Assembly (NCBI GenBank): GCA_015863195.1 | Contig: JACBXO010000005.1 | Coordinates: 124,001-188,000, forward strand | Direction of reading: 5' to 3' | Origin: Aerococcaceae bacterium DSM 111022 | Lineage (GTDB): Bacteria > Bacillota > Bacilli > Lactobacillales > Aerococcaceae | DNA: 64,000 bases | Part shown: positions 36,979 to 48,618 of the stretch, in pieces | How the letters are laid out: each line of letters begins with the position of its first letter | Position numbering within the stretch: the first letter of the stretch is position 1 | The notes under the pieces: model-generated | The model's input: the letters and a program-made list of their open reading frames with translations, nothing else | Databases searched by the model: none | Told to the model about the DNA's origin: nothing | Translations under genes and position numbers: made by a program

Positions 36979-38436
36979 GTGTATAAAATGAATGTAGATA
37001 AACATGTTGAAGAACAATTAAGAAAAGAACTTTCTGAAACAGATAAACCAATCGTTATTGCTGTTTCTGGTGGAGTAGATTCGATTTGTTTATTAAATAT
37101 GGTCATCGAAATTGCTCAGGAAAAAAATTATCTACTCGAAAACCTGATTATTGCTCATTTTAACCATCAATTACGTTCGACAAGTGACCAAGAAGCTGAT
37201 TATATAGAGCAGTATGCTAAAAAAATGGGTCTAACCTATTTTATTAGCCATTGGGAAAATCATCAGAGTCGCTCAGAGAATGCTGCACGTACTGCGCGTT
37301 ATGAATTTTTTGCTGATGTTTTAAAAATGACTCGCGCCGATTATTTACTAACTGCTCATCATAAAGATGACAATGCTGAGACAATGCTGATGCGTATCAT
37401 CCGAGGAACTTCTATAAAGGGAATGCAAGGTATTACCGCAAGAAGTGAGCGCTATTTAAAAACAAGTCAAGGTGATAATGTACGTGCCACAATATTACGT
37501 CCATTAATTGAAGCGACTAAAGAAGAATTATATGATTATGCTAACAAACATTCATTGATCTTTTTTGAAGATGAGACTAATAGTCAAATGACATACTTTA
37601 GAAATCGTGTTCGTCATCAAATATTACCGCAGATGGCAGAAGAAAACCCAAGAGTAATAGATAGTTTACATCAGCTAAGTAAGAATCTAACGATTAGTTA
37701 TCAGGCACACTTAGAGCATTATCAACAATATGAGCCAAAAGTAGTGACAATGATTGGCACCAATGAATGGGTCCTATCAATTGATGATTATCAAGAGTTA
37801 ACTGAGAATAAGAAATGGGTTTTCCTGACCTTATTTTTCGAAGAACGTTTAGTTGAAGTCATTCCGAATTACCGTAAAGATATAATTGAACAATTAGCAC
37901 ACATAATAGAACAAACGCATGCACCGCATGCTAGTTTAGATTTAGGGAATAACTTTACTGCTAAGCGTGAGTATGACTTTGTTTACATAACAAAAAGCGA
38001 AGCAAATGATAAAAATGCAGATAAAAAAGCGAAAGAATCGATTGAAATCCATGAATTAAATAAATGGTATAAAATTTCTCAATTTGAACGTGTCGGGATT
38101 TTTCATTCTCATCAGATGACATCGAGTCTACTGTTAGAAGTAACGAGTTCGATTGGTCTTTCAATTGAACCAACAGTCATGTTACCATTAGTACTTAGAC
38201 ATCGTCAGCCAGGAGACCGAATCAGATTAGGTACTGGACCTGACAATGCCTTTCATAAGAAAATATCGCGGATTATGATTGATGAAAAGATACCTCAAAG
38301 ACAGAGAGAGTCATGTTGGTTGTTGCTAAACCAAGAAGAAGAGATATTAGCGTTATTACCGAAAATGATTGCAAATAATCGAATGATAGATAACTCTAAT
38401 TATCCGCAATTCTTGTTTTTATATCAGAAGATATAA
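36979..38436 (+). CDS. tilS: tRNA(Ile)-lysidine synthetase
   Basis: TilS modifies C34 of the CAU-anticodon tRNA-Ile to lysidine so that it reads AUA. The PP-loop motif SGGVDS is at residues 30-35, the N-terminal ATPase domain contains HHKDDNAETML near 132, and the C-terminal tRNA-binding domain includes RHRQPGDRI. The 485 length is typical. Start is GTG 36979 with AAGGAA 8 bases upstream; ATG 36988 with AGGTG is a close alternative. Confidence 0.95.
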   Translation: MYKMNVDKHVEEQLRKELSETDKPIVIAVSGGVDSICLLNMVIEIAQEKNYLLENLIIAHFNHQLRSTSDQEADYIEQYAKKMGLTYFISHWENHQSRSENAARTARYEFFADVLKMTRADYLLTAHHKDDNAETMLMRIIRGTSIKGMQGITARSERYLKTSQGDNVRATILRPLIEATKEELYDYANKHSLIFFEDETNSQMTYFRNRVRHQILPQMAEENPRVIDSLHQLSKNLTISYQAHLEHYQQYEPKVVTMIGTNEWVLSIDDYQELTENKKWVFLTLFFEERLVEVIPNYRKDIIEQLAHIIEQTHAPHASLDLGNNFTAKREYDFVYITKSEANDKNADKKAKESIEIHELNKWYKISQFERVGIFHSHQMTSSLLLEVTSSIGLSIEPTVMLPLVLRHRQPGDRIRLGTGPDNAFHKKISRIMIDEKIPQRQRESCWLLLNQEEEILALLPKMIANNRMIDNSNYPQFLFLYQKI

Positions 38437-38494
38437 AAACTGATTAAAGTAAAAATATTTGATACTTCATTAAACAACAGAAAGTGAGAAGAAG

Positions 38495-39037
38495 ATGACA
38501 CATAAAGATATTGAGAAAGTACTCGTAACAAGAGAAGAAATTGCAACAGCAGTTAAAAAATTAGGTCAAGAAATTACTGCAGATTATGGTGATAAAGAGA
38601 TCGTTGTAATCGGAATTTTACGTGGTGCAGCAGTATTTATGACAGATATTATTCGTGAAATTGACTTATATATGGATATTGATTTTATGTCAGTATCGAG
38701 TTACGGTGATGGAACTGAATCGACAGGTCAAGTTAAGATTATTAAAGACTTGGATACAAACGTGCGTGACAAACATATCTTAATTGTTGAAGATATTATA
38801 GATACAGGTCGTACATTAAAACATTTAGTTGAATTATTTGAATATCGTCAAGCGGCAAGTATTAAAATTGCGACATTATTGGATAAACCAGAACGTCGTA
38901 TTATGAAAGATATTATGCCTGATTATGTGGGTATTGAAATTCCAAACGAATTTGTTGTTGGTTATGGTCTTGATTTCCAACAAAAATACCGTAATTTACC
39001 ATACATCGGAGTTCTTAAACCTGAGGTTTATCAATAG
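38495..39037 (+). CDS. hpt: Hypoxanthine phosphoribosyltransferase
   Basis: Purine salvage enzyme of 180 residues, joining hypoxanthine or guanine to PRPP. The PRPP loop [14 protein letters not shown] is at about 97-110, and the C-terminal [14 protein letters not shown] contains the base-contact Val-Gly-Tyr. In Bacillus it works with TilS in control of ftsH, and the tilS-hpt-ftsH order is kept here. Confidence 0.96.
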   Translation: MTHKDIEKVLVTREEIATAVKKLGQEITADYGDKEIVVIGILRGAAVFMTDIIREIDLYMDIDFMSVSSYGDGTESTGQVKIIKDLDTNVRDKHILIVEDIIDTGRTLKHLVELFEYRQAASIKIATLLDKPERRIMKDIMPDYVGIEIPNEFVVGYGLDFQQKYRNLPYIGVLKPEVYQ

Positions 39038-39047
39038 TCCAAAAGAT

Positions 39048-39076
39048 TAGCATAAACATTAGCGCTATGCTATACT
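39048..39076 (+). promoter_or_regulatory. Promoter of ftsH
   Basis: TTAGCA (39048-39053), 17 bp, TATACT (39071-39076) with an extended TG. An inverted repeat TAGCATA...TATGCTA spans the spacer. Confidence 0.6.
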
Positions 39077-39114
39077 TTATGAATACACATTAACTAGTAG
39101 GAGGCAATAAGTGG

Positions 39115-41232
39115 ATGAATAACCGCAATCAAAGTCCTAATTTCTTTCGCGGATCAATAGTATATATATTTATTTTTCTAGCGATTATTGGGTTGCTTCA
39201 GCTTTTCACTGGGAACTTAGCTCAAGATAGTCAAGTTAGTGAGATTTCGTCAACTCAATTCCTGAATGAATTAGAAGCTGGAAACATTGAAGAATTAGAA
39301 ATTCAAATCGGAGCGGGTGCATATAATGTCCGTGGAACATTTGAAGGTGAAGAAGAAGTAGAAGAGACAGATGACTTTTTAAGTGTGTTTGATACATCTG
39401 GTTCTACAAATCAATTTGAAACTCAAGTGTTGGGGAATGACTCAACATTAAGCATGATTACAGACTTAGCAGTCGAACAAGATACGGAAATTAAAACAAT
39501 ACCTGAATCAAGCGCGGGTGCTTGGTTAAGTATGATTCCTTTCTTGTTATTATTAATACCAACATTCTACCTCATTTTCGCTATGGTAAGACAAGGCGGC
39601 GGTGGCGGTGGAGGCAATATGATGAATTTTGGTAAATCAAAATCTAAAGATGTCTCTAAAGAAAAGGTAAAAGTACGCTTCAGTGATGTAGCCGGTGCTG
39701 AAGAAGAAAAACAAGAATTAGTTGAAGTTGTTGAATTCTTGAAAGATCCTAAGAAATTCACAGCTTTAGGAGCACGTATTCCAGCTGGTGTCCTGTTAGA
39801 AGGGCCTCCGGGGACGGGTAAAACTTTGCTTGCTAAAGCGGTAGCTGGTGAAGCAGGGGTACCATTCTACAGTATCTCAGGTTCTGAGTTCGTAGAGATG
39901 TTTGTCGGGGTTGGTGCAAGCCGTGTACGTGATTTATTTGAAAATGCTAAGAAAAATGCGCCTGCGATTATCTTTATCGATGAAATCGATGCAGTTGGTC
40001 GTCAACGTGGTGCAGGTATGGGTGGCGGACACGATGAGCGTGAACAAACACTTAACCAATTATTAGTAGAGATGGATGGATTCGAAGGTAATGAAGGGAT
40101 TATTGTTATCGCAGCAACTAACCGTGCTGATGTACTTGACCCAGCTTTACTTCGTCCTGGACGTTTTGACCGCCGAATTTTAGTAGGTAATCCTGACGTT
40201 AAAGGTCGTGAAGCAATTCTTAAAGTTCACTCTCGTAATAAGAAATTAGCTTCAGACGTAAACTTACAAGTGATTGCTCAACAAACACCAGGTTTTTCTG
40301 GGGCAGACTTAGAAAACTTATTAAATGAGGCGGCTTTAGTTGCTGCTCGTTTTGACCGTACTGAAATTACAACAGCAGATGTGGATGAAGCGCATGACCG
40401 TGTTATTGCTGGACCTGCAAAAACTGATTCACAAATGTCTGAAAAACAACGTCGTACAGTTGCTTATCATGAGGCAGGACATACAGTTATTGGTATGGTT
40501 CTTAGTGAAGCACGTACAGTTCATAAGGTAACAATCGTACCTCGTGGACGTGCAGGTGGATATGCAATTATGTTACCTAAAGAAGATCAATTTATTGTGA
40601 CAGAGAAAGAATTATTTGAACAAGTAATTGGTTTATTAGGTGGACGTGCGGCTGAAGAAATTGTCTTCGATCACCAATCAACAGGCGCATCAAATGACTT
40701 TGAACAAGCAACGAAGATTATCCGTGCGATGGTAACACAGTACGGTATGTCTGAGTCACTTGGAACAATTCAATATGGTGAAGGTGGTCAACCATTCGCT
40801 GGTCGTCAATATGGCTATGGTAATGGCGGAGGTTACTCTGAAGCAACTGCAGCAGGTATTGATGAAGAGATTCGTCGTATGATGAATTTAGCGATGGAAG
40901 AAGCACACCGTATTCTTAATGAACACCGTGAGCAATTAAATATCATTGCTGAAAAATTATTAGAAGTTGAAACTTTAGATGCTCGCGAAATCAAAGCATT
41001 ATTTGAAACTGGAGAAATGCCAAAAGAAGTATTATCTGGTTATGGTGTAGAAGAGACGCATGAAGAAGAAGTTGAAGCAGATAGCTTTGAAGATGCTAAA
41101 CAAAAAGCAGAAATCGAAGATAAAAAACGTCTCGGTGAATATGAAGAAGAGTCGACATATTCAGATGATTCGAACGATTCAACGGATGAAGAACCCGAGC
41201 GCAATGCTCATATCAATCAAGACCGTGACTAA
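39115..41232 (+). CDS. ftsH: ATP-dependent zinc metalloprotease FtsH
   Basis: Membrane AAA+ protease of 705 residues that degrades misfolded and regulatory membrane proteins. Two transmembrane helices (about 15-31 and 136-157) flank the extracellular domain. The Walker A motif GPPGTGKT is at 230-237, Walker [12 protein letters not shown] follows, and the zinc motif HEAGH is at 452-456. The C-terminus beyond about 640 is an acidic low-complexity tail rich in Glu, Asp and Ser. SD AGGAGG lies 10 bases before the ATG. Confidence 0.97.
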   Translation: MNNRNQSPNFFRGSIVYIFIFLAIIGLLQLFTGNLAQDSQVSEISSTQFLNELEAGNIEELEIQIGAGAYNVRGTFEGEEEVEETDDFLSVFDTSGSTNQFETQVLGNDSTLSMITDLAVEQDTEIKTIPESSAGAWLSMIPFLLLLIPTFYLIFAMVRQGGGGGGGNMMNFGKSKSKDVSKEKVKVRFSDVAGAEEEKQELVEVVEFLKDPKKFTALGARIPAGVLLEGPPGTGKTLLAKAVAGEAGVPFYSISGSEFVEMFVGVGASRVRDLFENAKKNAPAIIFIDEIDAVGRQRGAGMGGGHDEREQTLNQLLVEMDGFEGNEGIIVIAATNRADVLDPALLRPGRFDRRILVGNPDVKGREAILKVHSRNKKLASDVNLQVIAQQTPGFSGADLENLLNEAALVAARFDRTEITTADVDEAHDRVIAGPAKTDSQMSEKQRRTVAYHEAGHTVIGMVLSEARTVHKVTIVPRGRAGGYAIMLPKEDQFIVTEKELFEQVIGLLGGRAAEEIVFDHQSTGASNDFEQATKIIRAMVTQYGMSESLGTIQYGEGGQPFAGRQYGYGNGGGYSEATAAGIDEEIRRMMNLAMEEAHRILNEHREQLNIIAEKLLEVETLDAREIKALFETGEMPKEVLSGYGVEETHEEEVEADSFEDAKQKAEIEDKKRLGEYEEESTYSDDSNDSTDEEPERNAHINQDRD

Positions 41233-41247
41233 TTAATGGTTATTATG

Positions 41248-41275
41248 GCCCGTAGGCGTTTCCGCTGCGGGCTAT
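41248..41275 (+). terminator. Hairpin after ftsH
   Basis: GCCCGTAG / CTGCGGGC with a 9-base loop; the downstream tract TATTATTA is a poor T-run, so termination may be partial. Confidence 0.55.
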
Positions 41276-41340
41276 TATTATGAGTTAAAACTTTAGTATA
41301 TAATGAAAACAAAAGAATGATAAAATAAGGATGTGATATC

Positions 41341-42219
41341 ATGTCAGATACATTAATGAAAGCATTAGCCTTTGATAATCAAGTTCGTGTCTTTGTTATT
41401 ACAGCGACAGACACTATAGAAGAAGCACGTCGCCGTCATGACACATGGCATACAGCAACGGCTGCATTAGGCCGTACTCTTGTTGCTACGGCTCTACTTT
41501 CAGCGAATTTAAAAGGTGAGGATACACTCTCAGTAGAAGTTAAGGGGAATGGACCAATCGGAAGTATTCATGCTGACGGAAGTCCTAATGGTTATATTCG
41601 TGGTTTTGTAGGAAATCCTCATTTAGCATTGGAATTAAATGAGGCTGGAAAATTAGACGTTAGTGGTGCTGTTGGTTTACCTGGGACACTTTCGGTTCGT
41701 AAACATATTCACGGTGGTGAACCATTTTCTGGTCAAGTTGCTTTGATAAGTGGTGAATTAGGTGAAGATTTCACTTATTATATGGCGGTGTCTGAACAAA
41801 CGCCTTCTGCTATTGGATTAAGTGTGTTAATTAATCCAGATGAAAGCGTTAAGGCAGCTGGAGGTTTCATGATTCAAATGTTACCAGATGCAACAGAAGA
41901 AACAATTGTAGCGGTTGAAAATCAATTAGCAAGTTTAGGTCGTTTTTCTGATTTAATCGATTTAGGATTGACCCCTGAAGAATTGTTATCTAAATTAGTT
42001 GGCGAAGATAATTATAAAATATTAGCCCAAAATGACATCCAATTCAATTGTCATTGTAGTCACGAATACTACGGTGAGCAGTTAACACGTATTCAGGCTG
42101 AAGATTTAACTGCCATGATTGAAGAGGATCATGGTGCTGAAATTATTTGTCATTATTGTAATGAAAAGTATCATTATTCAGAAGAAGAGCTTGTCGCAAT
42201 TCTAGCAAGCAAAGCATAA
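41341..42219 (+). CDS. hslO: Redox-regulated chaperone Hsp33
   Basis: Hsp33 becomes an active holdase when disulfides form at its zinc site under oxidative stress. The 292-residue product carries the four zinc cysteines: Cys237 and Cys239 in CHCS, Cys270 and Cys273 in CHYC. The N-terminal core has the usual GPIGSIHADGSPNGYIRGFV stretch. Possible -10 elements lie at 41299-41304 (TATAAT) and 41321-41326 (TAAAAT). It precedes lysS as in many Firmicutes, although dusB, often between them, is absent. Confidence 0.96.
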   Translation: MSDTLMKALAFDNQVRVFVITATDTIEEARRRHDTWHTATAALGRTLVATALLSANLKGEDTLSVEVKGNGPIGSIHADGSPNGYIRGFVGNPHLALELNEAGKLDVSGAVGLPGTLSVRKHIHGGEPFSGQVALISGELGEDFTYYMAVSEQTPSAIGLSVLINPDESVKAAGGFMIQMLPDATEETIVAVENQLASLGRFSDLIDLGLTPEELLSKLVGEDNYKILAQNDIQFNCHCSHEYYGEQLTRIQAEDLTAMIEEDHGAEIICHYCNEKYHYSEEELVAILASKA

Positions 42220-42243
42220 ATCGTATAAAACAATAAAACTTAG

Positions 42244-43814
<1,571 letters not shown>

Positions 43815-43851
43815 TGAATGCATTCACGATTATATAAATAGAATAAATATC

Positions 43852-43885
43852 AAGACCAAGCGAAAAAATCGTTTGGTCTTTTTTA
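43852..43885 (+). terminator. Terminator of lysS
   Basis: AAGACCAAGCGA / TCGTTTGGTCTT with a short loop and T-run. Its arms nearly match the terminator at 44869. Confidence 0.9.
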
Positions 43886-44028
43886 TATATTTGGGTGTAC
43901 ATCATCAAAAGTTGTTTGGAAGAATTAGAAAAAATTTTATCAACAATGTTAACTTAAGGTGATATCTCTTTATTTCAATCATAAGACTTAAGTTAAAAAA
44001 CTAAATGATTAAACAGTAAATCTCACTA

Positions 44029-44037
44029 TGGTAAAAT
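44029..44037 (+). promoter_or_regulatory. Extended -10 promoter of the AlkD-like gene
   Basis: TG-G-TAAAAT in TATGGTAAAATA, 43 bases upstream of the start. Confidence 0.5.
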
Positions 44038-44080
44038 AGAATAGTAAACTCAAACGATTCAAAATTAAAGGAGCGATAAA

Positions 44081-44743
44081 ATGGTTAACAAACTAAAAGA
44101 AACTTTAACTAAAGAAAGTATTTTAGCTGAAATTAATGATCAGACTAAATTAGGTGATTTAAGAAAAATTGCCAAATTGATTAAAAAAGATCATGAATTA
44201 GCCATGGATTTATGGGCGTCAAAAGAATTTAAAGCTCGACTATTGGCGATTTTAATTTTAGATAAAAATCAATTAACTGAAGAAGATATTAATCAATTGG
44301 TCAAGAGTATGGATATCCATAGTTATGATGAAAAGAATAATTTAATGGATTGGTTGCTATCAAATCAATTAACGAAAGATAAGAAAAAAATTGCACTTGT
44401 TGAAAGTTGGCAAAATAGTCCTTTATCATTACAACGCAGAACATTTTGGAATTATCAAGGCCGCTTGCGTTGGACTGGGAAAAACTTACCGGAAAATACA
44501 GAATTATTATTAGATGCTCTGGATGACTCTTTAATGGCTGAAGAGCCAGAGGTGCAATGGGCGATGAACTTTACTGCAGGTTGGATTGGTGTATATGATG
44601 AAAGATACCGTGCAAGATGCAAACAATTAGGTGAAAAGACGGGTCTTTATAAAGGAGACAAAGTTCCCAAAGGCTGTACACCGAATTATCTTCCTGAGTT
44701 TATAGCAATGGAAGTAGGAAAAATTGAAGCGAAAGCCGATTAA
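44081..44743 (+). CDS. DNA alkylation repair protein, AlkD-like
   Basis: A 220-residue all-helical protein with the AlkC/AlkD HEAT-repeat pattern. The conserved C-terminal CTPNYLPEFIAMEVGKI and the mid-region QWAMNFTAGWIGVYDE are typical of the family. AlkD enzymes are glycosylases that excise N3/N7-alkylated purines without base flipping; this protein is somewhat shorter and more diverged than Bacillus cereus AlkD, so glycosylase activity is likely but not proven. SD AAAGGAGCG. It is a single-gene unit between two related terminators. Confidence 0.8.
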   Translation: MVNKLKETLTKESILAEINDQTKLGDLRKIAKLIKKDHELAMDLWASKEFKARLLAILILDKNQLTEEDINQLVKSMDIHSYDEKNNLMDWLLSNQLTKDKKKIALVESWQNSPLSLQRRTFWNYQGRLRWTGKNLPENTELLLDALDDSLMAEEPEVQWAMNFTAGWIGVYDERYRARCKQLGEKTGLYKGDKVPKGCTPNYLPEFIAMEVGKIEAKAD

Positions 44744-44868
44744 TATATTCACTTGGCTGAATATCCCTTTAAATAAAGTGAAAACTAGAAGGAATTAAAA
44801 AAGATTCACAATTGATTTCTCTCAAGGTGAAAATTAGACATTATAGCCTCATAAAATGAAACAACAAA

Positions 44869-44905
44869 AAAGACCAAACGAATTTTTTCGATTGGTCTTT
44901 TAATA
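44869..44905. terminator. Bidirectional terminator between the AlkD-like and copB genes
   Basis: AAAGACCAAACGA / TCGATTGGTCTTT with T-runs on both strands; it serves the converging genes. Confidence 0.85.
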
Positions 44906-44914
44906 TGGAATCAT

Positions 44915-46987
44915 TTATTTTTCATCTAAATTTAGTGTCAATGCATTGAATGCTACAATAACAGTTGAAGCAGACATTAGTATAGCACCAACAGCCGGGC
45001 TCAGTGAAAAGCCAATCGGAGCTAAGATTCCAGCAGCCAAAGGTATAGCAAAGAAGTTATATCCAGCACCCCATGCTAAGTTTTGATTCATTTTACGGTG
45101 CGTTTTAATTGATAATTCGATAAAGTCTTCAATGTCACCAGGATCAGACTGTGTCAAGATAACATCTGCTGAATCAATGGCTACTTGTGTACCAGCACCA
45201 ATCGCAACCCCTACATCTGCTAATGCAAGCGAAGGTGCATCATTAACACCATCACCCACCATAATAACAGTTTTATTGTCATTTTTATAAGATTCAACTA
45301 AATCATATTTAGCTTGAGGTGTCATATTGGCGTGATATTCAATTCCTAATTCCTCAGCAACTTCTTTAGCAGCGGACTCATTATCTCCAGTTGCCATAAT
45401 AGGTGTAATGTTATTATCTTTTAAAATTTGCATTAATTCTTTGCTGGATGGTTTTAACTCATCACCTAACGCGACACTTCCTAAAGCTTTACCATCTAAA
45501 GTTAATATCGAAACGGTTGCACCAGCAGGGGAATTGATTTCTAGATTTTGGTCGAAAGCTTTTTGACTAATCAATTGATATTCTTTCCCTTGGTAATTTC
45601 CTTTAACACCTTCTCCGGAAATAACACTTGTATCATCGAAGTTAAAAGGTTTAATATCTTGGGATTCAACAAAACTCACAATTGACTGCGCAATTGGGTG
45701 ACTTGAACCCGATTCAATACCGGCAAGTAGTCCAAGAAATTCTTCGTTTGATAGAGCCCCATCGATAATCTCTGTATCTAAAACATTAAATTCACCCGTT
45801 GTTAATGTTCCGGTTTTATCTAAAACTATATAATCTGCTTTGCTCGTTAGTTCATACACTTCGCGGTCTTTAATTAATAAACCACGATTAGCTCCTAAAC
45901 TCGTTGAACGAGACACAACTAATGGAATTGCTAAACCTAATGCGTGCGGACAGGCAATAACTAATGTCGTTACGGTATAAGTAATTGCTGTTTGTAAATC
46001 CGCAATAAATAACCAAGCGAAGAATGCGATGATTGCCGCACCTAGCGCAATATAAAATAGATAAGAGGCAATTTTACTTGCCATATCCTCAGCTCTAGAA
46101 GGTTGCCCTTGAGCTTGTGTTACTAAATGTTGAACTTGTTGAATAAATGAAGATTCTCCAACTTCCGTCACTTCAATTAACAATTGATTGCTTCCGTTAG
46201 TCGAACCACCAATCACTTCGTCCCCTTGTGAACGTAATACAGGTTTTGATTCACCTGTTAAAAGTGCTTCATTCACCCGTGATTCACCGCGCTGAATCAC
46301 TCCGTCCGCAGGAATATTTTCCCCTGCTTGAACGCGGATAATGTCCCCGATTTCTAACTCGCTAATTGGTTTGGTGATAGCTTCGTCATTTTCATCCATC
46401 AACGTCGCTTCCTTAGGAAGTAACTCGGCCAATGACTGTCTCGCATCACTCGCATTACCAAGCGCCTTCATCTCTAACCAATGGCCAAGTAACATAATTA
46501 AAATCAGCGAAGCAAATTCAAAGAAAAAGTCCATGATGTGAGCTCCAGTTACATAACGCGAAATGACAGCATAAACACTATATAAATAGGAAACGCCAAC
46601 CCCCATAGAAACAAGCGCCATCATCCCAGGCTCTTTTTGTTTAAACTCATGGAGCGCACCCTGGAAGAAAGGCTTTCCTCCGTAAAATAATAGTATAGTT
46701 GATAAAATTACAACTACGATGTCAGAATATGGAAATTCTATTAACCCAGTCTCAGTTAATCCCATCAGAGGCGACATTAGCATAATTAAAAGACCAATAG
46801 GTAATGACTTAAAGAAAATTTCCTTAAAATTTCCATGGTGGTGGTGATGATGTCCGCCACTATGGTCGTGATGTTCGTGCTCGTGATGTTCGTGGTTATG
46901 GTGTTCATGACTAGTATGCTCATGATGATTGTGCTCGTGATGAGAATGTCCATGATCCGAGTGCTCATTAGAATAGTTGTTTTTCAT
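44915..46987 (-). CDS. copB: CopB-type copper-translocating P-type ATPase
   Basis: A 690-residue P1B-type ATPase. The first 52 residues are a cytoplasmic His-rich extension with more than 20 His, presumed to bind metal. The transmembrane metal motif is CPH (346-348), typical of CopB/P1B-3 rather than the CPC of CopA. The phosphorylation motif DKTGTLT begins at Asp390, followed by SGSSHPIAQ (about 432) and GDGVND. The C-terminal MSASTVIVAFNALTLN matches P1B-3 helices. CopB-type pumps export Cu(I/II) or Ag. SD AAGGAGGTA. Regulated by the cop box upstream. Confidence 0.93.
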   Translation of the reverse strand: MKNNYSNEHSDHGHSHHEHNHHEHTSHEHHNHEHHEHEHHDHSGGHHHHHHGNFKEIFFKSLPIGLLIMLMSPLMGLTETGLIEFPYSDIVVVILSTILLFYGGKPFFQGALHEFKQKEPGMMALVSMGVGVSYLYSVYAVISRYVTGAHIMDFFFEFASLILIMLLGHWLEMKALGNASDARQSLAELLPKEATLMDENDEAITKPISELEIGDIIRVQAGENIPADGVIQRGESRVNEALLTGESKPVLRSQGDEVIGGSTNGSNQLLIEVTEVGESSFIQQVQHLVTQAQGQPSRAEDMASKIASYLFYIALGAAIIAFFAWLFIADLQTAITYTVTTLVIACPHALGLAIPLVVSRSTSLGANRGLLIKDREVYELTSKADYIVLDKTGTLTTGEFNVLDTEIIDGALSNEEFLGLLAGIESGSSHPIAQSIVSFVESQDIKPFNFDDTSVISGEGVKGNYQGKEYQLISQKAFDQNLEINSPAGATVSILTLDGKALGSVALGDELKPSSKELMQILKDNNITPIMATGDNESAAKEVAEELGIEYHANMTPQAKYDLVESYKNDNKTVIMVGDGVNDAPSLALADVGVAIGAGTQVAIDSADVILTQSDPGDIEDFIELSIKTHRKMNQNLAWGAGYNFFAIPLAAGILAPIGFSLSPAVGAILMSASTVIVAFNALTLNLDEK

Positions 46988-47012
46988 AAAAGTACCTCCT
47001 TGTGTGTGATAA

Positions 47013-47028
47013 GTTTACATCTGTAAAC
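47013..47028 (-). promoter_or_regulatory. CopY operator (cop box) of copB
   Basis: GTTTACATCTGTAAAC contains TACATCTGTA, a full match to the CopY consensus TACANNTGTA, with 7-bp perfect arms. It lies just downstream of the predicted transcription start. No copY, copA or copZ gene adjoins, so the repressor is encoded elsewhere. Confidence 0.85.
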
Positions 47029-47039
47029 CTTGTGTCTTT

Positions 47040-47068
47040 ATTATACCTTTTTGTAATTAAACAATCAA
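47040..47068 (-). promoter_or_regulatory. Promoter of copB
   Basis: Minus strand: TTGATT (47068-47063), 17 bp, TATAAT (47045-47040). Confidence 0.7.
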
Positions 47069-47146
47069 GAAAAACACTGAGCCGTAAGATTCATCTGAGA
47101 CGATAATTATGATATAGTTGAAATTAATCTAATCTATTTGTTATTA

Positions 47147-47155
47147 TGGTAAAAT
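47147..47155 (+). promoter_or_regulatory. Extended -10 promoter of the DJ-1/proBA operon
   Basis: TG-G-TAAAAT in TATGGTAAAATA, the third copy of this 12-mer in the window. Confidence 0.5.
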
Positions 47156-47185
47156 AGACAAAACGATATAAAGAAGGGGATCATT

Positions 47186-47758
47186 ATGAAAAAAATAGCT
47201 GTCATTTTTGCGCCTGGTTTTGAGGAAATTGAAGCATTGACACCCGTGGATGTTTTTCGTCGAGCAGAATTAGAAGTTGACATGATTGGTTTTTCACAAG
47301 AGGTTATGGGCGGTCATGATATCACCGTAAAAACGAATATAACAATCGAAGAAGCGGACTTTTCAAAGTATGATTTAATCGTGATTCCTGGTGGGCTCCC
47401 CGGGGCTACTAATTTAAGAGATAATGATTTAGTTATTAAAGGGCTGAAAGAGGTTGCTAATACTGGTAAAAAAACAGCGGCGATTTGTGCAGGACCCATT
47501 GTTCTTGAAAAGGCAGGGCTATTAGAAAGTAAACAATTTACGAATTTCCCTGGCTTTGAAGAGGAAATAACAAATGGTACACATCACCCAGATGGTATTG
47601 TAGTAGTTGATGGAGATGTGGTTACGAGTCGTGGTCCAGCGACTGCTTTAGAATTCTCTTATCAATTATTAGATGAATTGGGTGTGGATTCAGCTGAGAT
47701 CCGTGAAGGAATGCAATATAATAAATTAGTTGAACATATAAAACAAAATACAATATAA
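47186..47758 (+). CDS. DJ-1/PfpI family protein
   Basis: A 190-residue class I glutamine-amidotransferase-like protein of the DJ-1 group. The nucleophile elbow AAICAGP places Cys101 at the active site, and the conserved Glu near residue 16 (GFEEIEALTP) hydrogen-bonds to it. Members serve as methylglyoxal deglycase/glyoxalase-like, protease-like or redox sensors; the precise activity is not evident. It is first in an apparent operon with proB (14-base gap). Confidence 0.9.
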   Translation: MKKIAVIFAPGFEEIEALTPVDVFRRAELEVDMIGFSQEVMGGHDITVKTNITIEEADFSKYDLIVIPGGLPGATNLRDNDLVIKGLKEVANTGKKTAAICAGPIVLEKAGLLESKQFTNFPGFEEEITNGTHHPDGIVVVDGDVVTSRGPATALEFSYQLLDELGVDSAEIREGMQYNKLVEHIKQNTI

Positions 47759-47778
47759 ACAGCATTGGATGGGTGATT

Positions 47779-48618
47779 ATGGAATTACAAACAGTTAAAG
47801 ATTGGCGACGTATCGTCATTAAAATAGGTACTAATTCAATAATGAAAGATGTAGCACAAGTAGACTTTAAAAAGTTAGACCGTCTGGCTTTTGTATGCAG
47901 CACATTAGTTTCTGAAGGTTATGAAGTTAGTATTGTCAGTTCAGGATCTGTAGGGGTCGGAGCAAGTATTATGGGAATTGATGTCTACCCCACAGATATT
48001 AATGAACAACAAGCATTATCATCCATCGGTCAAAGTGCTTTGATGGGACATTATAGTCGCTTCTTTAATTATTATAATCGAAATGTAGCACAAATCTTGT
48101 TAACAAAAGATGTTTTTGATTTTGGAAAATCATATGGAAATTTCAAAAATACAATTTTTAATTTGATTGCACGTGGTGTTGTTCCAATTATGAATGAAAA
48201 TGACGCTGTTTCTCTTGAAGAGTTAGAGCATGTTACTAAATTTGGAGAAAATGACACTTTAGCTGCGATTGTAGCAGAAAGTATCGATGCTGACTTATTG
48301 ATTATTTTGTCAGATGTTGATGGCTTTTATGATAGCAATCCTAAAAACAATCCAGATGCCAAACGTTTATCTCAAGTTACTGAGATTAATGATGACGTTC
48401 GTTCGATGGCAACAGGTGTTGGATCTGAATTTGCTAAAGGCGGTATGGCAACAAAAATTAATGCTGCTGAGCGAATGATTAATAACGATGCCAGCATGGT
48501 TATTGCAGATAGTGAGGATCCTGTTGTTATTTTCCAAATTTTAAATGGCTATGACCGCGGCACATTATTTAGTCGTGTTGTTGATAGAAAGGAGCATTTA
48601 CCAAATGACAAAATTTGA
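47779..48618 (+). CDS. proB: Glutamate 5-kinase
   Basis: First proline biosynthesis enzyme, phosphorylating glutamate. The 279-residue form has only the amino-acid-kinase domain (IKIGTNSIM near the N-terminus, VSSGSVGVGASIMG, and FAKGGMATKINAAERM) and lacks the PUA domain of longer ProB proteins, as in streptococci. Start ATG 47779 is slightly favoured, but GTG 47773 cannot be excluded because no clear SD separates them. It overlaps proA by 14 bases. Confidence 0.94.
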   Translation: MELQTVKDWRRIVIKIGTNSIMKDVAQVDFKKLDRLAFVCSTLVSEGYEVSIVSSGSVGVGASIMGIDVYPTDINEQQALSSIGQSALMGHYSRFFNYYNRNVAQILLTKDVFDFGKSYGNFKNTIFNLIARGVVPIMNENDAVSLEELEHVTKFGENDTLAAIVAESIDADLLIILSDVDGFYDSNPKNNPDAKRLSQVTEINDDVRSMATGVGSEFAKGGMATKINAAERMINNDASMVIADSEDPVVIFQILNGYDRGTLFSRVVDRKEHLPNDKI

